Under the pieces are notes generated by a model. That model made no database searches and was not told where the DNA came from. It saw only the letters and a list, made by a program, of their open reading frames with translations. DNA of 64,000 bases from Paracoccaceae bacterium (lineage in GTDB: Bacteria; Pseudomonadota; Alphaproteobacteria; Rhodobacterales; Rhodobacteraceae): positions 1 to 64,000 of the forward strand of contig JAUYQR010000015.1 of the NCBI GenBank assembly GCA_030697175.1, written 5' to 3'. The translations under genes were made by a program, and so were the position numbers. Below, piece by piece: positions 37,760 to 46,558 of this stretch. Positions within the stretch are counted from its first letter, which is position 1; every line of letters starts with the position of its first letter.

Positions 37760-37778
37760 TATCCTCCCGGGGGGATAC
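37760..37778. promoter_or_regulatory. Candidate DmeR/RcnR-type operator
   Basis: TATCCTCCCGGGGGGATA: TATCC and GGATA arms around a G/C tract, the architecture of RcnR-family sites (T/A-rich arms flanking a run of G/C). It lies directly before the dmeR start. A neighbouring 12-bp palindrome GGATAGCTATCC (37753-37764) overlaps its left arm. Confidence 0.55.
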
Positions 37779-37780
37779 GG

Positions 37781-38041
37781 ATGATGGATGACCACACGAC
37801 CCACAGCTCCCATCCGGGCATCGCAAAACGGCTGAAGCGGGCGGAAGGCCACCTTCGATCCGTCATCGCGATGATCGACGCGGGCCGCCCCTGCGCCGAG
37901 ATCGCGCAACAACTGCATGCGGTTGAAATGGCCGTGCTGCAAGCCAAGCGCGCGCTGATCCACGACCATATCGACCATTGCCTGACCGGCGGCCCGTCGC
38001 ATGACATGGCCGAGATCAAGGCGCTGACAAGGTTTCTGTGA
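37781..38041 (+). CDS. dmeR: CsoR/RcnR-family metal-sensing repressor, DmeR-like
   Basis: An 86-residue all-helical repressor. RLKRAEGHLRSVIAMIDAG is the family's DNA-contact helix region, Cys38 (GRPC) and the His cluster in LIHDHIDHC (H61, H63, H66) are likely metal ligands, and QQLHAVE replaces the usual QQLQAVE. This pattern matches DmeR, the Ni/Co-responsive repressor of rhizobia, better than CsoR or FrmR. The first of two ATGs is used, with GGGGGG just upstream. It overlaps the exporter gene by one base (TGATG). Confidence 0.75.
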   Translation: MMDDHTTHSSHPGIAKRLKRAEGHLRSVIAMIDAGRPCAEIAQQLHAVEMAVLQAKRALIHDHIDHCLTGGPSHDMAEIKALTRFL

Positions 38042-39366
38042 TGCTTGCCACCTTGCGAAATCCTACGTTCCGACACCTGTTCCTGGCCCAGATCGTGGCG
38101 CTGGTCGGGACGGGTCTTGCGACAGTGGCGCTTGGCCTGCTTGCATGGGATCTGGCAGGTGCGGATGCCGGGGCCGTCCTTGGCACGGCGCTTGCCATCA
38201 AGATGGTGGCCTATGTCGGTCTGGCCCCGATTGCGGCGGCGGTGGCCGAACGTCTGCCGCGCCGGGCCTTTCTGGTGGGGCTGGATCTGATCCGCGCCGC
38301 TGTCATCGCCTGCCTGCCATTCGTCGATCAGGTCTGGCAGATCTACGTGCTGATCTTCTTCCTTCAGGCCGCCTCTGCCGGGTTCACGCCCGCCTTTCAG
38401 GCGGTGATACCGGACGTGCTGAAGGACGAACACGATTACACCAACGCGCTTTCGCTTTTGCGGCTGGCCGAGGATCTGGAGCAGCTTGCCTCGCCAATCC
38501 TTGCCGCCGCCCTGCTGACGGTGGTCAGCTTTCCGGTGCTGTTCGTCGGAACGGTGCTTGGCTTTCTTGGCTCGGCCCTGCTTGTGGTCACCGTGCGCCT
38601 GCCCGCCCGGCAACGAAGCGAGAACGCGCAGTTCTGGGCCGATGTCACCAAGGGCATCCGCATCTACACCCGCACTCCAAGGCTGCGCGGGTTGATGGTG
38701 ATGGAAGCCGCCGTCGCTGCCGCGGGGGCAATGGTCTATGTCAACACCGTGGTTCTGGTGCAGGCGCGGCTGGGCTTGGGCGAGCAATCCGTGGCGCTGG
38801 CCTTTGCCGGGTTCGGCGCGGGGTCGATGCTGGCCGCCTTTCTGTTGCCCCGCATCCTTGAGCGTCTGGCAGACCGCCCGGTGATGATCGGCGGTGCTGC
38901 GGTGATGGTGGCCGGCGTGGCGCTGGTGCCGCTGGTCGGCAGCATCGGCGCGTTGATCCTGCTGTGGGCCGTGATCGGCTTTGGCTTTTCGCTGACGCAG
39001 ACACCGATCGGGCGCATCATCAACCGCTCTGCCAACGAGGCCGATCGCGGCGCCGTTTTCGCCGCGCAATTCGCGCTGTCGCATGCCTGCTGGCTGGTGA
39101 CCTATCCGCTGGCCGGATGGATCGGGGCCGAGGCCGGGCTGGGCTGGGCGGCGATGGTGTTGGCCGCCATCGGTGTGGCAGGCCTGATCGGTGTCCTGCG
39201 CCTCTGGCCCGCCGAGGATGCCGCCGAGCTGCCGCATGACCACCCGGACCTGCCCCCGGACCACCCGCATCTTCACGCCCACCCGCACCTCAAGGCCCGC
39301 GCCGACGCGCACCGCCATTCGTTTGTCATCGACGATCTGCACCGGCAGTGGCCGAAAGCCCGGTAA
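38041..39366 (+). CDS. MFS exporter with His-rich C-terminus (NreB-like)
   Basis: A 441-residue major-facilitator protein (about 12 helices, residues 15-390). Its cytoplasmic tail (about 395-441) is His-rich: AAELPHDHPDLPPDHPH and LHAHPHLKARADAHRH. This tail and the neighbouring dmeR point to nickel (or cobalt) efflux of the NreB kind; transport itself is inferred. Translation is coupled to dmeR. The usual DmeR partner is the cation-diffusion exporter DmeF, so the MFS pairing is a variant. Confidence 0.78.
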   Translation: MLATLRNPTFRHLFLAQIVALVGTGLATVALGLLAWDLAGADAGAVLGTALAIKMVAYVGLAPIAAAVAERLPRRAFLVGLDLIRAAVIACLPFVDQVWQIYVLIFFLQAASAGFTPAFQAVIPDVLKDEHDYTNALSLLRLAEDLEQLASPILAAALLTVVSFPVLFVGTVLGFLGSALLVVTVRLPARQRSENAQFWADVTKGIRIYTRTPRLRGLMVMEAAVAAAGAMVYVNTVVLVQARLGLGEQSVALAFAGFGAGSMLAAFLLPRILERLADRPVMIGGAAVMVAGVALVPLVGSIGALILLWAVIGFGFSLTQTPIGRIINRSANEADRGAVFAAQFALSHACWLVTYPLAGWIGAEAGLGWAAMVLAAIGVAGLIGVLRLWPAEDAAELPHDHPDLPPDHPHLHAHPHLKARADAHRHSFVIDDLHRQWPKAR

Positions 39367-39580
39367 GCGGGGCCGCCAAAAGGCAGCCTGCCAGCGGAAC
39401 GGTTCATGCCGTGGTCTGAACCGCGCGCCGAGGGCGACAGTGGCCCCGCCGATGATCCGACGGATGATGTTTGGCAGCAGCGGTGCAAGCCTGCCACCTG
39501 CCCGGCTGACGGTGTGCAGACGCATGGGCCGGCTGTTGCGCGACGATGGCGTGCGGCCACTGTGTCGGGACGGTCGCCTG

Positions 39581-40453
39581 TCAGCCTTCGCGCAGGTAGC
39601 GTCCGTTCACCCAGCCTGTCACGGTGACATCCCCTGTCGTCCTTATCCGGCACCAGCGGGTCTGCCCCGACTGTTCGCAGCCCAGGTTGCGCACCCTTGT
39701 GCCCGACGAGAGGCGGGCGATGATGTCGCCTTGGGTCGAAGGCCTGGTGCGCACGTTCAGGAAATCTCCGGCGGCAAGGCCGCGGACGACATAGACGCCG
39801 GGGCCGCTGCCGCCATCACCTGATCCCGGAGGCATGACGGCGGGCGGGGGTGCGGATTCGCGCAGGTAGCGCGCGGCCACCCAGCCGGTCACATCCATCC
39901 CCGTGGTGGACCGGATGCGGCACCAGCGCGTGGCCCCGGTCATCCGGCAGCCAAGGTTCGTGACAATCTCGCCGTTCTTCAGGGTGGCAAGCACGCCTGC
40001 GCCTGACTTCGGCTCCATGCGCACGCCAAGACGTTCGTTGGCCGCAAGACCGCGCACCGCCCAGTAATCCGGGCCTCCGGCAAGATCGTCATCGGGCGTC
40101 GGCGCGCTGCCCTCGACAAGGAACCGTCCGGCAACGAAGCCGGAAACCTTGCCGTCCAGCGTCTTGACCTCACACCAGCGGGCACTGCCACCGCCGATGC
40201 AGATGCCTTTGGTGACCCTGGTGCCGTAGCCGAGCGTTCCAACGACCGGGAACACGACCGACGGCCCGCTTCTGACGTTGATCCTTGCGGTGGTCGAAAT
40301 ACCGCCGATGGTGGTGACGCCCGGTCCGGTCACCGGCTCGGCACGCTCGGAGACCTGTGCAACGGCTGCCGCCGCGACCCAGAGCATCGCCAGGAACACC
40401 CCGGCAATCATGGCAACCCGAACACCACCGCCCCTTGCACGCCCGTCTTCCAT
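39581..40453 (-). CDS. Exported protein with three SH3-like domains
   Basis: A 290-residue exported or anchored protein. An N-terminal hydrophobic segment (MIAGVFLAMLWVAAAAVAQ) is followed by three bacterial SH3 (SH3b) repeats at about 50-110, 125-190 and 215-290, each with the pattern LNVRSGPS..G.V, a Cys pair spaced as in RWC, and GWVxxRYL at the end. SH3b domains usually bind peptidoglycan or peptides. GAGAGGG precedes the chosen ATG, 22 codons inside the longest frame. No enzymatic domain. A 214-bp gap with no visible gene separates it from the convergent exporter. Confidence 0.78.
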   Translation of the reverse strand: MEDGRARGGGVRVAMIAGVFLAMLWVAAAAVAQVSERAEPVTGPGVTTIGGISTTARINVRSGPSVVFPVVGTLGYGTRVTKGICIGGGSARWCEVKTLDGKVSGFVAGRFLVEGSAPTPDDDLAGGPDYWAVRGLAANERLGVRMEPKSGAGVLATLKNGEIVTNLGCRMTGATRWCRIRSTTGMDVTGWVAARYLRESAPPPAVMPPGSGDGGSGPGVYVVRGLAAGDFLNVRTRPSTQGDIIARLSSGTRVRNLGCEQSGQTRWCRIRTTGDVTVTGWVNGRYLREG

Positions 40454-40561
40454 CGGACCCTCTCGAATCGCCAAGCCTCGCCCAGTCCCGAGTTTAGCAG
40501 ACGACAGCCTGCATTTCACCGCGCCCGGTTTTCACCGCTAGCGCTGGATGACCTGCCAAGC

Positions 40562-41872
40562 TCAGGCGTCGGTGGCGCTGAGGTCGAAGGTTTCGCCGGG
40601 GAAGAATTTTTCCAGACGGACATCGGCCGAGCGCGCGTGACCCTCCATCCCCTCAAGCCGAGAGATGCGCGCGGTGGCGATGGCCAGTTCGCGCGAGGCG
40701 GCGCGGCTGGCGCGTTGCCAGGTCACGGTCTTCATGAACTTGTGGACCGAAAGCCCGCCGGTATAGCGGCCCGCGCCCGATGTGGGCAAAACGTGGTTCG
40801 GGCCAGAACATTTGTCGCCGTATGCCACGGTGGTTTCCTCGCCCAGAAACAGCGATCCGTAGCAGGTGAGCCTTGAGAGCCACCAGTCAAGGTCGGCCGC
40901 CTGCACATGCAGGTGTTCGGGGGCGTAGTCGTCGGCCACGGCGGCCATTTCCTCGGCCGAGGAGCAAAGCATCACCTCGGCGCAGTCAGCCCAGGCGGCA
41001 GTGGCGCTGGCGGCGTTCACGGCGGGCAATTCGGCGATCATGCCGGGGACAAGCGCCATGACACTGTCGGCAAGGGCGCGGTCGGTGGTCACCAGCCAGA
41101 CGGGCGAGTTGTAGCCATGTTCGGCCTGCCCCACCAGATCCCAGGCCACAAGGCGCGGGTCGGCGGTGTGGTCGGCGATCACCATGCTGTCGGTCGGTCC
41201 GGCGAACATGTCGATGCCGACCTGCCCGTAGAGGATGCGCTTGGCTTCGGCGACATACTGGTTGCCGGGGCCGACGAGGATGTCGGCCTTGGGCAGACCG
41301 AACAGGCCGTTGGCCATTGCCGCGACGCCCTGCACCCCGCCAAGGTTCAGGATCACGTCGGCGCCGCAGGTGTCCATCGCGAACAGGATCGCGGGCGGGA
41401 TGCCGCTACCGGGCCGGGGCGGCGAACAGGCGGTGATCATCGGCACACCCGCGACCTTGGCGGTGGTGATCGTCATGACCGCCGAGGCGATGTGGCTGTA
41501 GCGCCCGCCCGGCACGTAGCAGCCAGCCGAGGCGACCGGGATCTGGCGCTGGCCGGCCATCAGACCGGGCAGGATCTCGATCTCGCAATCGGTGATCGTG
41601 GCGCGCTGGGCTTCGGCAAAGCGGCGGATGTTGCGGTGGGCAAAGCGGATGTCGGCCTTCAGCTTTTCCGGCACCAGGGCTGCGGCTTCGGCCCGGACCT
41701 CGGGCGTGACGATGATGTCGCCCTGCCATTTGTCCAGATCGCGGGCAAAGCGGATCGCGGCGGCGTCGCCGTCACGCTCGATCTCGTGCAGCATGGTTTC
41801 GACGGCGGCGCGCACGTCGGTTTGCCCCGTCTCGGCGCTGCGGGTGGATTGCTTCAGGTAAATCATGGTCAT
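40562..41872 (-). CDS. hpsN: Histidinol-dehydrogenase-like sulfopropanediol dehydrogenase (HpsN-like)
   Basis: A 436-residue zinc- and NAD-dependent HisD-family enzyme. The HisD active-site segments persist: the zinc-ligand pair in GQAEHG, the catalytic Glu-His in YAPEHLH, SGPNHVLPTSG, and a final ligand His in MEGHARS. It is not in a his operon but closes a sulfonate operon, which fits HpsN, the enzyme oxidising (R)-2,3-dihydroxypropane-1-sulfonate to sulfolactate. True HisD cannot be excluded by sequence alone. The ATG at 41872 starts 4 bp after the permease stop. Confidence 0.72.
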   Translation of the reverse strand: MTMIYLKQSTRSAETGQTDVRAAVETMLHEIERDGDAAAIRFARDLDKWQGDIIVTPEVRAEAAALVPEKLKADIRFAHRNIRRFAEAQRATITDCEIEILPGLMAGQRQIPVASAGCYVPGGRYSHIASAVMTITTAKVAGVPMITACSPPRPGSGIPPAILFAMDTCGADVILNLGGVQGVAAMANGLFGLPKADILVGPGNQYVAEAKRILYGQVGIDMFAGPTDSMVIADHTADPRLVAWDLVGQAEHGYNSPVWLVTTDRALADSVMALVPGMIAELPAVNAASATAAWADCAEVMLCSSAEEMAAVADDYAPEHLHVQAADLDWWLSRLTCYGSLFLGEETTVAYGDKCSGPNHVLPTSGAGRYTGGLSVHKFMKTVTWQRASRAASRELAIATARISRLEGMEGHARSADVRLEKFFPGETFDLSATDA

Positions 41873-41876
41873 CAAC

Positions 41877-42752
41877 TCACATACGGCCCTTCCAGGGCAC
41901 CAGACGGCGTTCGAGGAAACGCATCAACAGGTCGAACGCAAAGGCGATCGTGGCGATCACGAAGATCCCCATGATCACGACCGAGGTTTGCAGGAACTGG
42001 CTGGCCGACAGCACCATGTAGCCAAGGCCACTGGTTGCCGCGACCATCTCGGCCGCGACGAGGGTGGTCCAGCCAAAGCCGATACCCACCCGCATCGCCG
42101 TAAGAATCTCGGGCATCGCTGAGGGCATGATGACGTGCCGCATCACCTGCCAGCGCGTGGCCCCGAAGGAATAGGCGGCGTGGATCTGCTCGATGGCGGC
42201 TGATTTCACGCCGGACCGTGCGCCAAGCACCACGGGCGCAAAGACCGACAAGAAGATCAAAAGCACCTTCGACGTCTCGCCGATACCGAACCAGATGATC
42301 ATCAGCGGCAGATAGGCCAAGGGCGGGATCGGGCGGTAGAACTCGATCGGCGGGTCGAAGATGCCGCGGATCATCGGGCTCATCCCCATCGCCAGACCCA
42401 AAGGCAGGCCGATCAGGCAGGCCAGCAGGAACGCGCCGAAAACGCGCAGGGTCGAGATCAGGATGTGATCGAGGAACGCGGTGTTGGTGAAACCCTCGCG
42501 CCAGATCTGGCCGAACTTCGCCAGCACAAGCTGCGGCGAAGGCACGAAAAGCGGCTTCACGAGGCCGAGCGTGGTGACCAGCCACCAGACGAACAGCATG
42601 AATGTGACAGAGGCGACCGACAGCCAGAACGTGTTGCCCTGACCGGGCACACCGTAGATTTCGCCGGGTTTGGTCGGGCGGGCGCGGGCCATGCGGGCGA
42701 ACAGTCCCGGCGTTTTGGGAAGCGGGGCCTTCGGGAGCGGGGTCACGGTCAT
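41877..42752 (-). CDS. ABC transporter permease (sulfonate/taurine type)
   Basis: A 291-residue inner-membrane permease with about six helices and the EAA-type loop [20 protein letters not shown] that docks to the ATPase. It belongs to the nitrate/sulfonate/taurine class (TauC/SsuC-like). Overlaps the ATPase gene by ATGA. With the binding protein and ATPase it should import a C2-C3 sulfonate such as cysteate or dihydroxypropanesulfonate (inferred from cuyA). Confidence 0.9.
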   Translation of the reverse strand: MTVTPLPKAPLPKTPGLFARMARARPTKPGEIYGVPGQGNTFWLSVASVTFMLFVWWLVTTLGLVKPLFVPSPQLVLAKFGQIWREGFTNTAFLDHILISTLRVFGAFLLACLIGLPLGLAMGMSPMIRGIFDPPIEFYRPIPPLAYLPLMIIWFGIGETSKVLLIFLSVFAPVVLGARSGVKSAAIEQIHAAYSFGATRWQVMRHVIMPSAMPEILTAMRVGIGFGWTTLVAAEMVAATSGLGYMVLSASQFLQTSVVIMGIFVIATIAFAFDLLMRFLERRLVPWKGRM

Positions 42753-43537
42753 TCGACAGCCTCCTCGTCGGCAAAGATGATGTTCAGCACTTTTTCACGC
42801 AAGCCGATGAACTCGGGCGAGGCCTTGACCTGCCGCGCGGGCGCACCGGACTGGAACTGGCGCGAAAAGGGCAGATCGAAGACATGGGTGATGCGGCCCG
42901 GACGGGGCGACATGACAATGAGCTTGGTGCCCATGAACAGCGCCTCTTCAACGCTGTGGGTGATGAAGAAGACCGACTTTCCGGTCTTGCCCCAGATATT
43001 CAGGATCAACTCCTGCGCCTTTTCCCGGGTCAGCGCGTCCAGCGCACCGAGGGGCTCGTCCATCAGAAGGATCTTCGGGTCGCAGGTCAACGCCCGCGCG
43101 ATCCCGACACGCTGCTGCATTCCGCCCGACAGTTTGTAGACCGGAGACTTCTGGAAACCGTCAAGGCCGAGAAGGCCGATGTATTCATTTGCGGTCCGGT
43201 AACGGTCTTGCTTGGCGACGCCCTGGATCTGCAAGCCGAAGGCCACGTTGTCCAGAACGTTCAGCCACGGCAACAGCGCGTGTTTCTGGAACACCACGGC
43301 CCGGTCCGCCCCCGGCCCCTGCACCGACTGGCCATCAAGCGTCAGAGTGCCGGAACTTGGTGACAGGAACCCGGCGATCAGGTTCAAAAGCGTAGACTTG
43401 CCGCAGCCCGAGGCCCCCAGCGCCACGACGAACTCGCCCTCCGTGATGGCAAGGTTGACCTCGCTTAGTGCCGCAACCGGCGGGCGGCCGTCGGCAGCCG
43501 GATAGACGACCGACGCGTGATCGATGTTCAGGCTCAA
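42749..43537 (-). CDS. ABC transporter ATP-binding protein (sulfonate/taurine type)
   Basis: A 262-residue ATPase with Walker [10 protein letters not shown] (about 42-50), the Q-loop in [14 protein letters not shown], the signature LSGGMQQR, Walker [13 protein letters not shown] and the switch His in FITHSVEE. TauB/SsuB class. It follows the binding-protein gene after a 63-bp gap that contains a strong hairpin, and overlaps the permease gene. Confidence 0.92.
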   Translation of the reverse strand: MSLNIDHASVVYPAADGRPPVAALSEVNLAITEGEFVVALGASGCGKSTLLNLIAGFLSPSSGTLTLDGQSVQGPGADRAVVFQKHALLPWLNVLDNVAFGLQIQGVAKQDRYRTANEYIGLLGLDGFQKSPVYKLSGGMQQRVGIARALTCDPKILLMDEPLGALDALTREKAQELILNIWGKTGKSVFFITHSVEEALFMGTKLIVMSPRPGRITHVFDLPFSRQFQSGAPARQVKASPEFIGLREKVLNIIFADEEAVE

Positions 43538-43564
43538 TTGCGACCCTTCCGCTGCGAGGGGGGT

Positions 43565-43591
43565 CTGCCCGGACCGGTCGGGTCCGGGCAG
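43565..43591. other. Intercistronic hairpin between binding-protein and ATPase genes
   Basis: CTGCCCGGACC, loop GGTCG, GGTCCGGGCAG: an 11-bp perfect stem inside the operon, just after the binding-protein stop. Such hairpins often protect the abundant binding-protein message and lower expression of the downstream membrane genes. On the minus strand no T tract follows, so full termination is unlikely. Confidence 0.7.
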
Positions 43592-43600
43592 GCGTTTTGC

Positions 43601-44593
43601 TTACTGGGCCGCGGCGGCAGCGGCGTAGGCGGGGTTCACGAAGCCGGTGTAATCGTCAAGCGCTGCGTCGATCCGGCCTGCAGCCACCAGGAAATCCGCT
43701 GTGGTCTTGATCTTCGGCGCGGCACCGGCAAGCCAGGCCTCGCCGGTCTGCTCGGCCATCGACAGGAAGGTGAAGCCTTCGAGGATGCCCGGCACCTGCG
43801 CCGGATCGGCGCCCGTCGCGGCTGCCAGCGCCTTGACCTCGGCGCTGTCTGCCGTCCAGGCCGCCGGATTGGCCAGATACATGCCGTTGACCTTGTCGAT
43901 CGCCTTCAGGAAGGCCACGACCTTGTCGGTGTTGGCCTCGGCGAAGGCCTTGTTGACCACCCAGCCGTCATAGGTCGGGAAGCCCCATTCGGCGGTCTGG
44001 TCCGCGCCGATGACCAGCGTTCCGGTCTTGAGGATTTCCGACTGCACCGGTTGCCAGATCCAGGCCGCGTCGATGCTGCCCTGACCCCAGGCGGCGGCGA
44101 TGTCATCGGGCTTCATGCCGACGATGTTCACGTCCGCCTCGCTCAGGCCTTCGTGCTGCAAGGCGCCCATCAGCGAATAGTGCGCGGTCGAGCCGATCGG
44201 AACGGCCACGGTCTTGCCCTTCAGGTCCGCGACGCTGGCGATGTTGGTCCCGTTCCGGGCGATCAGCGATTCCGCCTTGCCGATCACGTCCGAGTAGGCG
44301 ATCAACTGGATATCGAGGCCCGAGCTTGTGCCGATGGCGACGGGCGAGGAGCCCAGTTCCGACAGCACCACATCGCCCGAGGCCATCGCTGCGATCACGT
44401 CGGTTCCGGCGTCGAACTTGCGCCACTCGATCTCCCATCCGGTGGCTTCGGCCAGCTCGTTCGAGGTGGACAGAAGCTGCATCGGCGTCGGGTTGCCGAA
44501 ATGACCGATGATGATCTTCTCGGCCATGGCCGAGCCTGCGGTAAGAGCCAGCGCGGCCGCGCCGATCAGCAGTCTCTTGAAGGTGGGTGTCAT
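43601..44593 (-). CDS. Sulfonate/taurine-type ABC substrate-binding protein
   Basis: A 330-residue periplasmic protein. The signal peptide (1-24, GSAMA) leads to a TauA/SsuA-like two-lobe fold: KIIIGHFGNPTPMQLL, VLSELGSSPVAIG, VADLKGKTVAVPIGSTAHY and WIWQPVQSEILKTG. The ligand is inferred to be cysteate or a related C3 sulfonate from the operon. The ATG overlaps the racemase stop (ATGA). Confidence 0.9.
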   Translation of the reverse strand: MTPTFKRLLIGAAALALTAGSAMAEKIIIGHFGNPTPMQLLSTSNELAEATGWEIEWRKFDAGTDVIAAMASGDVVLSELGSSPVAIGTSSGLDIQLIAYSDVIGKAESLIARNGTNIASVADLKGKTVAVPIGSTAHYSLMGALQHEGLSEADVNIVGMKPDDIAAAWGQGSIDAAWIWQPVQSEILKTGTLVIGADQTAEWGFPTYDGWVVNKAFAEANTDKVVAFLKAIDKVNGMYLANPAAWTADSAEVKALAAATGADPAQVPGILEGFTFLSMAEQTGEAWLAGAAPKIKTTADFLVAAGRIDAALDDYTGFVNPAYAAAAAAQ

Positions 44594-45363
44594 GGGGTGG
44601 TCTCCTGGTTGGGTCGGGGTTCTGGCGCGGCTGCGCCTTTGGGTGGCGATTGCTTCGCCTTGTGTTGGCCTGTGTCACCTTGGGTGGCAAAGGCAATCAT
44701 GGCGCGGACCAGAAGGTCAAGCGTATCGAAGCTGACGGCGGCGGGATCGACGGCGTCTGCAATCAGGGAAAACTCGGTGCAGGCGACCATCTGGACCTGC
44801 GCGCCGCGGGCAAGCAAGGCCGCACTTTCGGCGCGAAGCGCAGAGCGGGTTGGGGCTGTGACGCCGCCTGCCTTGATCGCGCGGATGATGGCGAGGATGC
44901 GGGCGTCGTCATCGGCGTAGATCGGTGTCATTCCGGTGCCGGCGAAGGCCGCATCGAACAGGCCGGTCAGCCGGGTGGCGGGCGAGGCGAGGATGCCCAA
45001 GGTGCCGCCTTTTGGCACCAGGCTGGCCGCGTGCGCGACGGAAAGTGCCACCATGTCGATGAAGGGGATGGTGGTGGCGGCCCGGATCGCCGGGGCGTAG
45101 TGGTGCGCGGTGTTGCAGGGCATGGCGAGGGCGTCGGCCCCCGCCTGTTGCAGGCGCTGCGCCATCTGGGCCAGCACCGGGCCGGGGTCTTCGCCGGTGC
45201 CCTCGATCAGGTGGCGGATGCGCGAGGGCACCTGCGGGTTCTGGTCGACGATCAGGGGAAGGTGGTCGGCATCATCCCTGGCGGGGGTGGCGGCGATGAC
45301 CTTCTGCATCAGAAGCACCGTCGCCTCCGGCCCCATGCCGCCGAGGATGCCGACACGCTTCAT
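44590..45363 (-). CDS. Aspartate/glutamate-type racemase, possibly acting on cysteate
   Basis: A 257-residue PLP-independent racemase. N-terminal GILGGMGPEAT is the family fingerprint, and the two catalytic cysteines are C83 (MPCNTAHHY) and C195 (VACTEFS). An unusual Pro/Lys-rich tail of about 30 residues follows the domain. The start is the ATG giving MKRVGILGG; longer frames are not supported. It lies between cuyA and the sulfonate transporter, so interconversion of D- and L-cysteate (a sulfonate analogue of aspartate) is an attractive inference. Ordinary Asp/Glu racemase activity remains possible. Confidence 0.82.
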   Translation of the reverse strand: MKRVGILGGMGPEATVLLMQKVIAATPARDDADHLPLIVDQNPQVPSRIRHLIEGTGEDPGPVLAQMAQRLQQAGADALAMPCNTAHHYAPAIRAATTIPFIDMVALSVAHAASLVPKGGTLGILASPATRLTGLFDAAFAGTGMTPIYADDDARILAIIRAIKAGGVTAPTRSALRAESAALLARGAQVQMVACTEFSLIADAVDPAAVSFDTLDLLVRAMIAFATQGDTGQHKAKQSPPKGAAAPEPRPNQETTP

Positions 45364-45427
45364 CCCGCGCCCCCTGTCCGGGACTGGTGCTGCCTGGCGA
45401 AGCGGGCGGCGGGCGGGCGGCACATGG

Positions 45428-46447
45428 CTATTCGGCCGCCTCGCGGGCCGGATCGGCAAAGACCGCGTCATAGCCGAACAGCGCCGCCGATCCGCCGGTG
45501 TGCAGGAACACGACGCGCTCGCCCGTCTTGAAACGGCCCTTGCGGCAATAGTCGATCAGGCCAGCGGCGCCCTTGCCGGAATAGACCGGGTCCAGAAGGA
45601 TGCCTTCCAGTTCGGCGAACATGCGGATCGCCTCCAGCGTGTCGGCGCGCGGGATGCCGTAGCCCGCGCCGACATAGCCGGTGTCGGCAACCACATCCTC
45701 GCGCGTCACCACGCCGGGGCAGCCCAGCTTTTCGGCGGTGCGAACGGCGAGGTTGAACACGTTTTCCTCTTGCCTGGCCTTGGGCGCACGGACGCCGAAA
45801 CCCAGAAGCGGGATGCCCGCGTTGATCGCTTTCAACCCGACGATCAGGCCGGCCTGCGTGCCCGCCGATCCGGTGGCGGTGACAAGGTGGTCAATCACCA
45901 GGCCACGGTCGTTGGCCTGACCCAGCAGTTCAAAGGCGCAGTTGACGTAGCCCAGCGCGCCGGTCGGGTTCGATCCGCCGCCGGGGATGACATAGACCTT
46001 GCGCCCCCCTGCCCGCATGGTTTCGGCCACCGCGTCCATCTCGGCCTGCATGTCGACGCCGCCGGGGCGCCTTTCGGTGGTGGCGCCGTGCAGGTGGTCA
46101 AGCAGCACGTTGCCGTTTTCGTTGTAGTTGTGGTTGTTCGATCCGGTGCGGTCTTCCAACAGGATATGACAGGCCATGCCCAGCTTTGCGGAAAAGGCGG
46201 CGGTCTGGCGGGCGTGGTTCGACTGGGTCGCGCCTTGGGTCATCACCACGTCGGCGCCCATCGCCTGCGCTTCGGCCATCAGGAATTCCAGCTTGCGGGT
46301 CTTGTTGCCGCCGGTCGACAGCCCGGTGCAATCGTCGCGCTTGATCCAGATTTCCGGCCCGCCAAGTTCGTGGCTGAGACGGTCAAGCCGTTCCAGCGGG
46401 GTCGGCAGATGTGCCAGAAAGACACGGGGAAAGCGCGCAAGATGCAT
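45428..46447 (-). CDS. cuyA: L-cysteate sulfo-lyase
   Basis: A 339-residue PLP enzyme of the D-cysteine desulfhydrase/ACC-deaminase group. It splits L-cysteate into pyruvate, sulfite and ammonia. The start [20 protein letters not shown], the PLP-lysine motif [10 protein letters not shown] (K49) and [11 protein letters not shown] match CuyA of marine Rhodobacteraceae closely from memory, including [19 protein letters not shown]. Length is typical. It heads the operon, divergent from a LysR gene. No sulfite exporter (CuyZ/TauE) or sulfite dehydrogenase gene is in the window, so sulfite must be handled elsewhere. Confidence 0.88.
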   Translation of the reverse strand: MHLARFPRVFLAHLPTPLERLDRLSHELGGPEIWIKRDDCTGLSTGGNKTRKLEFLMAEAQAMGADVVMTQGATQSNHARQTAAFSAKLGMACHILLEDRTGSNNHNYNENGNVLLDHLHGATTERRPGGVDMQAEMDAVAETMRAGGRKVYVIPGGGSNPTGALGYVNCAFELLGQANDRGLVIDHLVTATGSAGTQAGLIVGLKAINAGIPLLGFGVRAPKARQEENVFNLAVRTAEKLGCPGVVTREDVVADTGYVGAGYGIPRADTLEAIRMFAELEGILLDPVYSGKGAAGLIDYCRKGRFKTGERVVFLHTGGSAALFGYDAVFADPAREAAE

Positions 46448-46467
46448 TGTGTGACCCTATTCTAACC

Positions 46468-46543
46468 TTCGCATTTCGACCGTTGCAGCACTGTTGTGCG
46501 TTTGCAAATGCGAATTTCTCCACCTATCATGCAGATGTTGCAT
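46468..46543. promoter_or_regulatory. LysR-type regulatory region between cuyA and its regulator
   Basis: Perfect 9-bp inverted repeat TTCGCATTT (46468-46476) and AAATGCGAA (46506-46514), 29 nt apart, plus a LysR-box-like dyad ATGCAGATGTTGCAT (46529-46543). The 111-bp intergenic region is AT-rich compared with its surroundings. Confidence 0.6.
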
Positions 46544-46558
46544 ATTAGGGGTGCGGCG

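Noticed and set aside
40562-41872. Histidine-biosynthesis HisD
   Set aside because: The HisD active site is present, but there is no other his gene nearby and the gene sits inside a sulfonate operon, so the HpsN-like call is preferred though not proven.
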